From positions 1 to 19,708 of the forward strand of contig CAZUHP010000054.1 in the NCBI GenBank assembly GCA_964620595.1: a stretch of DNA of 19,708 bases, given 5' to 3'. This document shows positions 15,391 through 19,708 of this stretch, piece by piece. The notes beneath the pieces are model-generated. The model was not told the DNA's origin. It saw only the letters and a list, made by a program, of their open reading frames with translations, and ran no database searches. Position 1 is the stretch's first letter. Every line of letters starts with the position of its first letter. Made by a program: the position numbers and the translations under genes. This DNA comes from Desulfocarbo sp964620595 (GTDB lineage Bacteria > Desulfobacterota > Desulfarculia > Desulfarculales > Desulfarculaceae).

Positions 15391-16953
15391 ATGTCCACAG
15401 CCCTGGTCGTAATCGGCTTCTTTGTCGCCCTGTTGGTGGGTGCGGCCGTGGGTTATTTCATCCGCGTGCGCCAGGCCGCCAGCCGTTTGCAGTCGGTGGA
15501 GATGCTCAGCCAGAAGATGGTTGACGACGCCCGCCGCGAGGCCGAGACCCTGAAAAAAGAGGCCTTGATCCAGGCCAAGGACCAGCTCTACCAGATGAAG
15601 CTGGATTTCGAGGCCGAGACCAAGGAGCGCCGGGCCGAGCTGAACCAGTTGGAAAAGCGGCTGGCCCAGAAAGAGGACACCCAGGACAAGCGCTCCCAGC
15701 AGCTCGACAGCCGGGAGCAGGACCTGCTGCGCCGGGAGGCCAAGATCCTGGAGCGCGAGAAGGAGCTGGAAAAGCAAAAGTCGGAGTACGACCGGCTGGT
15801 GGCCGAGCAGAAGGAGACCTTGGAGCGGGTGGCCTCCATGACCGAGGCCGAGGCCAAGGCCCAGTTGATCCAGTCCCTGGAGGCCGAGGCCCGCCACGAG
15901 GCGGCCAAGACCATCAAGCGCATCGAGCAGGAGACCAAGGAGCAGGCCCAGAAGAAGGCCCAGGAGATACTGGCCCTGGCCTGCAAGCGCTACGCCGGCG
16001 ACTACGTGACCGAAAAGACGGTGAGCGTGGTCACCCTGCCCAACGACGAGATGAAGGGCCGCATCATCGGCCGCGAGGGGCGCAACATCCGCGCCATCGA
16101 GGCGGCCACCGGCATAGACCTGATCATCGACGACACCCCCGAGGCGGTGATCCTCTCGGGCTTCAACCCCATGCGGCGGGAGGTGGCCCGCCTGAGCCTG
16201 GAGCGGCTCATCTCCGACGGCCGCATCCACCCGGCCCGCATCGAGGAGGTGGTCAAGAAGGTCACCAGCGAGGTGGAGGCCTCCATCAAGGAGGCCGGCG
16301 AGCAGGCTACCTTCGACGTGGGCGTGCACGGCATCCACCCCGAGATAGTCAAGCTCCTGGGCCGCCTGCGCTACCGCTCCTCCTATGCCCAGAACTGCCT
16401 GCAGCACTCCCTGGAGGTGGCCTTCCTCTGCGGCATCATGGCCTCCGAGCTGGGGCTCAACCCCAAGCACGCCAAGCGGGCCGGGCTGCTGCACGACATC
16501 GGCAAGGCGGTGGACCACGAGATCGAGGGGCCCCATGCCCTGATCGGCGCGGACCTGGCCAAGCGCTACGGCGAAAAGCCCTATATCGTGCGCGCCATCC
16601 AGGCCCACCACGAGGACGTGCCGCCGGAGAGCATCCTGGACGTGCTGGTGCAGGCGGCCGACGCCCTTTCCGGGGCGCGGCCCGGCGCCCGGCGCGAGAT
16701 GCTGGAGAGCTACGTCAAGCGCCTGGAGGACCTGGAGCGCATTGCCGACTCCTTCGAGGGCGTGTCCAAGAGCTACGCCATCCAGGCGGGCCGCGAACTC
16801 AGGATCGTGCTGGAGGCGGAGAAGACCAACGACGACCAGGCCCTCATGCTGGCCCACGACGTGGCCCGCAAGATCGAGGAGGAGCTGATCTACCCCGGCC
16901 AGATCCGGGTGACCGTGATCCGCGAGACCCGGGCGGTGGACTACGCCAAGTAG
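15391..16953 (+). CDS. rny: Ribonuclease Y
   Basis: A 520-residue RNase Y, the membrane-anchored endoribonuclease that starts mRNA decay in many bacteria lacking or supplementing RNase E. Domains in order: an N-terminal transmembrane helix (about 4-24), a long charged coiled coil (about 30-200), a KH RNA-binding domain with GRIIGREGRNIRAIE at about 223-237, and an HD metal-dependent hydrolase domain. The last has QHSLEVA (His339), LLHDIGKAVDHE (His368, Asp369) and AHHEDVPP. The C-terminus IRVTVIRETRAVDYAK is the conserved end. Length equals that of B. subtilis RNase Y (520). The ATG at 15391 has a perfect AGGAGG that is locked in a 9-bp hairpin. ymdB, a known companion, follows after a terminator. 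Confidence 0.98.
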   Translation: MSTALVVIGFFVALLVGAAVGYFIRVRQAASRLQSVEMLSQKMVDDARREAETLKKEALIQAKDQLYQMKLDFEAETKERRAELNQLEKRLAQKEDTQDKRSQQLDSREQDLLRREAKILEREKELEKQKSEYDRLVAEQKETLERVASMTEAEAKAQLIQSLEAEARHEAAKTIKRIEQETKEQAQKKAQEILALACKRYAGDYVTEKTVSVVTLPNDEMKGRIIGREGRNIRAIEAATGIDLIIDDTPEAVILSGFNPMRREVARLSLERLISDGRIHPARIEEVVKKVTSEVEASIKEAGEQATFDVGVHGIHPEIVKLLGRLRYRSSYAQNCLQHSLEVAFLCGIMASELGLNPKHAKRAGLLHDIGKAVDHEIEGPHALIGADLAKRYGEKPYIVRAIQAHHEDVPPESILDVLVQAADALSGARPGARREMLESYVKRLEDLERIADSFEGVSKSYAIQAGRELRIVLEAEKTNDDQALMLAHDVARKIEEELIYPGQIRVTVIRETRAVDYAK

Positions 16954-17027
16954 GCCGGCGCGGGCGGCGGCGGGCCGACCGGAGCCTTGACCCGGCGACG
17001 AAGAGGCACCCCGGGCCGAGAGGCCAA

Positions 17028-17061
17028 GGGCGACGGGGGGCGGGCGACGGAGGGCGGGCGG
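17028..17061 (+). repeat. G-rich GGGCGACGGGGG repeat, copy 3
   Basis: Two units, GGGCGACGGGGGGC and GGGCGACGGAGGGC, lie about 75 bases after the rny stop and before the terminator. Confidence 0.8.
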
Positions 17062-17097
17062 CCGGGCGGTCGAAAGCGCCCGGAGGAGACCGAAGTG

Positions 17098-17129
17098 AAA
17101 AAGGGGGCTCCGAGTGGGCCTCCTTTTTT
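17098..17129 (+). terminator. Rho-independent terminator after rny
   Basis: AAAAAGGGGGC (17098-17108) pairs with GCCTCCTTTTT (17118-17128), with one G-U, around a nine-base loop. The 3' arm ends in a six-T run (17124-17129). The matching A run makes it potentially active on both strands. Confidence 0.75.
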
Positions 17130-17184
17130 GTGTCTCGCCCCCCCGCCCCTCTGCCCCCCCGCCCCCCTGCCCCCGCCCGGGGGG

Positions 17185-17190
17185 TATAAT
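17185..17190 (+). promoter_or_regulatory. Candidate -10 box of ymdB
   Basis: A perfect TATAAT within an otherwise C/G-rich stretch, 48 bases before the ymdB ATG. The expected -35 position (about 17162-17167) is C-rich and does not resemble TTGACA, so the promoter, if real, depends on something else. Confidence 0.35.
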
Positions 17191-17237
17191 AATACAGCCG
17201 GGAGGGCCGTTACTTTCGCGCCAGGCCAGGGGGACTC

Positions 17238-18020
17238 ATGCTCAAGCTGCTTTTCATAGGCGATGTGTTCGGCGAACCCGGCCGGCGGGCCCTGGAGCGC
17301 CTGCTGCCCCGTTTGCGCGAGGAGTGGGCCGTGGACCTGGTGGTGGCCAACGGCGAGAACGCGGCCGGCGGCCTGGGGCTCACCGCCCGCCTGGCCCGGG
17401 AGCTCTGGGGCTGCGGGGTGGATGTGATAACCACCGGCAACCACGTGTGGAAGCAGCGCGATTTGGTGCCCCTGCTGGAAGACACGGACCGGGTGCTGCG
17501 GCCGGCCAACTTTCCGCCCGGCACCCCGGGGCGCGGCCAGGTGATGGTGGAGGCCGGCGGCGCCAGGATCGGCGTGGTCAACCTCCAGGGCCGGGTGTAC
17601 ATGGCCGAGCTGGACGACCCCTTCCGCTGCCTGGACGGGCTCTTGGCCGGGGAGCTGGCCGGCGCGGCCTGCGTGGTGGTGGACATGCACGCCGAGGCCT
17701 CCAGCGAGAAGCAGGCCCTGGCCTGGTACGCGGACGGCCGGGTGGCGGCGGTGGTGGGCACCCACACCCACGTGCAGACCGCGGACCAGAGGATACTGCC
17801 CCAGGGCACCGCCTTCATCACCGACCTGGGCATGACCGGCCCCCACCGCTCGGTGATCGGCATGGACCCGGCCGCGGCCATCGCCCGTTTCACCACCCAG
17901 CGGCCGCTTCGCTTCAAGGTGGCCAAGGGTGATGTCCGGCTCCAGGGCGCCCTGGTGGAGCTGGACCCGGACAGCGGCCGGGCGCTCGGCATCCAGCGGG
18001 TGGACCAGGCCTTGGCGTAG
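17238..18020 (+). CDS. ymdB: YmdB-family metallophosphoesterase (cyclic nucleotide phosphodiesterase)
   Basis: A 260-residue protein of the YmdB family (TIGR00282), calcineurin-like enzymes with a two-metal site that cleave 2',3'- or 3',5'-cyclic nucleotides. In B. subtilis YmdB affects biofilm and motility decisions and acts together with RNase Y. Metal-ligand motifs are complete: FIGDVFGEPG with Asp9, ANGENAA with Glu40 and Asn41, TTGNHVW with Asn68 and His69, DMHAEASSEK with His151, and VGTHTHVQT with His176 and His178. The C-terminal TDLGMTGPHRSVIGM is also typical. It is probably cytoplasmic, as there is no signal peptide. The ATG at 17238 has a purine-rich AGGGGGA about six bases before. 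It stands next to rny, as in Firmicutes, though with its own promoter candidate. Confidence 0.94.
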   Translation: MLKLLFIGDVFGEPGRRALERLLPRLREEWAVDLVVANGENAAGGLGLTARLARELWGCGVDVITTGNHVWKQRDLVPLLEDTDRVLRPANFPPGTPGRGQVMVEAGGARIGVVNLQGRVYMAELDDPFRCLDGLLAGELAGAACVVVDMHAEASSEKQALAWYADGRVAAVVGTHTHVQTADQRILPQGTAFITDLGMTGPHRSVIGMDPAAAIARFTTQRPLRFKVAKGDVRLQGALVELDPDSGRALGIQRVDQALA

Positions 18021-18083
18021 GGCCCCCGCCCCCCCGCCCCCCCGTCGCTCCGCCCCCCCGTCGCTCCGCCCCCCCCCGTCGCC
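18021..18083 (-). repeat. GGGCGACGGGGG-type repeat, copy 4 (complement), with 16-base period
   Basis: On the plus strand, CGCCCCCCCGTCGCTC occurs at 18035-18050 and again identically at 18051-18066, followed by a third, slightly longer copy (18067-18082). The G-rich strand is the minus strand. It starts directly after the ymdB stop. Confidence 0.85.
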
Positions 18084-18096
18084 TTGGGTTGGCGGC

Positions 18097-18125
18097 TTGC
18101 CTGGCGAAAAGGGCTGTGCCATGAT
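18097..18125 (+). promoter_or_regulatory. Candidate promoter of the NTF2-like gene
   Basis: TTGCCT (18097-18102), a 17-base spacer and CATGAT (18120-18125) give a start near 18132, 30 bases before the ATG at 18162. Confidence 0.5.
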
Positions 18126-18161
18126 TGGCGAGTAGGTATCATCATGATTGGGGGAATAGCG

Positions 18162-18599
18162 ATGAAGAGAGTGGTTTGCGTGTTGGCTTGCGTGTTGCTG
18201 TTGACTTGTCTTGTGCTGCCCGCGGCGGCAGGGGACCAGGAGCTGGGCCAGCGCCTGGTAGGCAAGATGTTCGCCCTCATGAAGGCCAATGACATTCCTG
18301 CCCTGGACAAGTTAATGGCGCCGGGGTTCCAGTCGGTGCACTCGGACGGGGCGCGTACCCGTGCCAAGGAGCTGGCCCTGATCAAGAAGCTCAAGCTGGG
18401 CGACTACCGCCTGGCGGACTTCAAGACCACCCGCCAGGGCCAGGTGCTGGTGGTCACCTACACCGTGTCCGTGGCCGAGACCATAGACGCCAAGCGCACC
18501 AACACCGTGCCTGCTCCCCGGCTGAGCGTGTTCGTCAAGGACAAGGGCCAGTGGCTGTGGCTGGCCCACGCCAACCTCAAGCCGGTGGGCAAGAAGTAG
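18162..18599 (+). CDS. Exported NTF2-like (DUF4440/SnoaL-type) small protein
   Basis: A 145-residue protein with an N-terminal signal peptide: basic KR, a hydrophobic core at about 4-19 and a likely cleavage after AAA at 21-23. LLTC at 13-16 is a poor lipobox, so it is probably soluble in the periplasm. The mature part resembles the NTF2-like fold of DUF4440/SnoaL proteins: a helical start (GKMFALMKANDIPALDKLMA), a GFQSVHSDGARTRAKELA segment, then strands with VLVVTYTVSVAET, RLSVFVKD and QWLWLAHANLKPV. Such proteins bind small ligands or are enzymes of varied kinds; no catalytic residue can be named. The ATG at 18162 has GGGGGA at 18150-18155. An in-frame ATG at 18144 would spoil the signal peptide only slightly but lacks such a site. 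It is convergent with the hydrolase gene. Confidence 0.72.
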   Translation: MKRVVCVLACVLLLTCLVLPAAAGDQELGQRLVGKMFALMKANDIPALDKLMAPGFQSVHSDGARTRAKELALIKKLKLGDYRLADFKTTRQGQVLVVTYTVSVAETIDAKRTNTVPAPRLSVFVKDKGQWLWLAHANLKPVGKK

Positions 18600-18624
18600 C
18601 CCGGACCTTTTCCTGGAAACCGAA

Positions 18625-18651
18625 CCGCCCCGGCCGATGCGGCCGGGGCGG
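18625..18651. terminator. Strong hairpin between the convergent genes
   Basis: A perfect 11-bp stem CCGCCCCGGCC (18625-18635) with GGCCGGGGCGG (18641-18651) and a five-base loop. The following T run is weak (GCGCTGTTT), so termination efficiency is uncertain. It could serve both converging transcripts. Confidence 0.55.
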
Positions 18652-18660
18652 GCGCTGTTT

Positions 18661-18709
18661 GGACGGGGGGGGCGACGGGGGGGGCGACGGGGGGGCGACG
18701 GGGGGCGTG
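18661..18709 (+). repeat. G-rich GGGCGACGGGGG repeat, copy 5
   Basis: Four near-regular units of GGCGACGGGGGG with a period of 12-13 bases lie between the hairpin and the stop codon of the minus-strand hydrolase gene. Confidence 0.87.
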
Positions 18710-18719
18710 GGGCGTGGGC

Positions 18720-19562
18720 CTAGTCGGCCAGGGCGGTCTGGTCGATGAGGTCGCGCACCTGGGCCCTGAGCGCGGTGTTGTAGGGCGGCGGGCCGCTCAC
18801 CCCGAAGTAGGAGCCGTAGTCCTCCACCAGGCTGGTGAAGGCGTGCCAGGTCTCGGTGGTGCTGATGCGCCGCTGGTGGCAGGGGCCGGAAAAGGAGCGG
18901 CTGCCGTCCACGGCGTGGTCCTCCACCGTGGAGCACAGGCCCACCGGGGCCAGGGGCCCGGAGATGAAGTCGCCCCAGGACCAGAAGTTGACCCAGCGGG
19001 GCACCTCCAGGGGGCAGAGCACCCCCTGCTTGCCGCACCCGTAGTAGTCCAGCCAAAAGGCGGTGTAGATGGACACCCCCCAGTCGAAATCGCAGGGCAC
19101 CGGCAGCTTGAGGGCGTACAGCGGCGAGCTGAGGGTGATGAGCAGCTCGGCCTTGATCCCCTGGGACGCCACCTGGCGCAGGGCCAGGAAGGCCAGCACC
19201 GTGCCCCAGGAATGGCTGACCACGATCAGCTTGCCCTTGGCCGCGTATTGGGCCAGAAAGTCGGCCAGCTCGTCCACCCGTTCCGGGGTCTTCTTGGCGT
19301 CGCCGTTCCAGTAGTAGAGCACGATGTTGGACTGGGGCACCACCACCCCCAGGGAACGCACCGACTGCAAGAGGTAGTCGCGCTCCTCGGACTCGGTGAG
19401 GTTGAGGCCGAAGGTCTTGGTAAAGGAAAGGCCGCACACGCAGACCACGTAGTAGTCATCGGGCGCGGCAGCGGCCTTTTGGGCGGGCGCGGCCAGGAGC
19501 AGGCAAGCGGTGGTAAACAGGGCCACCGCCCACAGGCGGAGGCTGGCACGGCACACGGGCAT
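18720..19562 (-). CDS. Exported alpha/beta hydrolase (lipase/esterase-like) of unknown substrate
   Basis: A 280-residue protein with a signal peptide: basic start, hydrophobic core at about 10-25 and a likely cleavage after AQKAAAA near residue 33. The mature part looks like an alpha/beta hydrolase. A hydrophobic strand DYYVVCVCGLSF is followed by a helix with acidic residues, then KLIVVSHSWGTVLAFLAL, the nucleophile elbow G/S-x-S-x-G with Ser118, and LLITLSSPLYAL. A late His in TETWHAF and an Asp in WSWGDFISGP could complete a triad. This layout recalls PGAP1-like or triacylglycerol lipase-type proteins. The mature chain has about seven cysteines, which suggests disulfides. The start is supported by GGGAGG (complement of 19569-19574) seven bases upstream. 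The substrate is unknown. Confidence 0.7.
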   Translation of the reverse strand: MPVCRASLRLWAVALFTTACLLLAAPAQKAAAAPDDYYVVCVCGLSFTKTFGLNLTESEERDYLLQSVRSLGVVVPQSNIVLYYWNGDAKKTPERVDELADFLAQYAAKGKLIVVSHSWGTVLAFLALRQVASQGIKAELLITLSSPLYALKLPVPCDFDWGVSIYTAFWLDYYGCGKQGVLCPLEVPRWVNFWSWGDFISGPLAPVGLCSTVEDHAVDGSRSFSGPCHQRRISTTETWHAFTSLVEDYGSYFGVSGPPPYNTALRAQVRDLIDQTALAD

Positions 19563-19591
19563 CTCTAACCTCCCAGTCCGGTCTGCCCGCC

Positions 19592-19600
19592 ATTATGGCA
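19592..19600 (-). promoter_or_regulatory. Extended -10 promoter of the hydrolase gene
   Basis: Read on the minus strand, TGCCATAAT combines a TGn extension with a good -10 box (CATAAT). It lies 30 bases upstream of the start codon, giving a short leader with the GGGAGG ribosome site. No clear -35 box is needed in such promoters and none is seen. Confidence 0.5.
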
Positions 19601-19620
19601 CGGCAGCCGGCCCAAGGCCA

Positions 19621-19706
19621 GCCCGCCCCCGTCGCCCGCCCCCGTCGCCCGCCCCCTCACACCCGCCCGCCCCCGTCGCCCCCCGTCGCCCCCGCCCCCG
19701 TCGCCA
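19621..19706 (-). repeat. GGGCGACGGGGG-type repeat, copy 6 (complement)
   Basis: At least five units of CGCCCCCGTCGCC (plus strand) run to the end of the window, interrupted once by CTCACAC. It is the longest array of the family here and lies upstream of the hydrolase promoter, so the G-rich strand is the coding strand of that gene. Confidence 0.87.
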
Positions 19707-19708
19707 TC

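Larger units (their letters stand above)
16954..17237 (+). other. Intergenic region between rny and ymdB
   Basis: A 284-base spacer without a gene. It holds a G-rich repeat (17028-17061), a terminator (17098-17129), a run of C-rich sequence (17138-17179) and a perfect -10 box (17185-17190). The two genes, often co-transcribed elsewhere, therefore appear to have separate promoters here. Confidence 0.6.

Overview
The window is about 19.7 kb of very GC-rich bacterial chromosome with strong G/C-ending codon use. It holds housekeeping operons plus one scaffold gap of 100 N (12017-12116). Gene content and order suggest a member of the Desulfobacterota (former Deltaproteobacteria), perhaps near Desulfarculales. 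The grounds are an F-type ATPase cluster with paired b'/b subunits and no adjacent a/c genes, a bactofilin next to the mre/rod genes, glmU-glmS, and a zapB-zapA-6S RNA-rny-ymdB series. The lineage is an inference from this layout; no 16S or other marker is present.

Layout. 1-~142 (minus): a piece of a biotin carboxylase whose codon use differs from everything else, meeting the mre locus where mreC would be expected. This is probably a contig-end chimera or a recombination junction. 199-3805: mreD-mrdA-rodA, translationally coupled by ATGA overlaps, the cell-elongation machinery. 3806-4311: 506 bases without a gene, with G-rich repeats, a possible promoter and a long structured leader. 4312-4704: bactofilin, followed by a terminator. 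4853-11144: the ATP synthase operon b'-b-delta-alpha-gamma-beta-epsilon, with a clear promoter and a clear terminator. 11280-14113: glmU, cut by the gap, then glmS, which together supply UDP-GlcNAc for peptidoglycan. 14143-16953: promoter, zapB-like gene, zapA, a 6S RNA candidate starting at the zapA stop codon, an unassigned RNA-like stretch and rny (RNase Y). 17238-18020: ymdB. 18162-18599: a small exported NTF2-like protein. 18720-19562 (minus): an exported alpha/beta hydrolase, convergent with the NTF2-like gene.

The known genes fit together as a growth module: wall elongation (MreD, PBP2, RodA, bactofilin), wall precursor supply (GlmU, GlmS), division (ZapA, ZapB), energy (ATP synthase) and RNA turnover or global regulation (6S RNA, RNase Y, YmdB).

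I see no defence system, CRISPR array, insertion sequence or complete new system. The most interesting signals are non-coding: a perfect 9-bp hairpin that buries the Shine-Dalgarno of rny; a family of GGGCGACGGGGG-type repeats at most transcription-unit boundaries; two unassigned, probably structured RNA stretches (about 3949-4311 and 15001-15215); and a possibly leaderless glmU mRNA.
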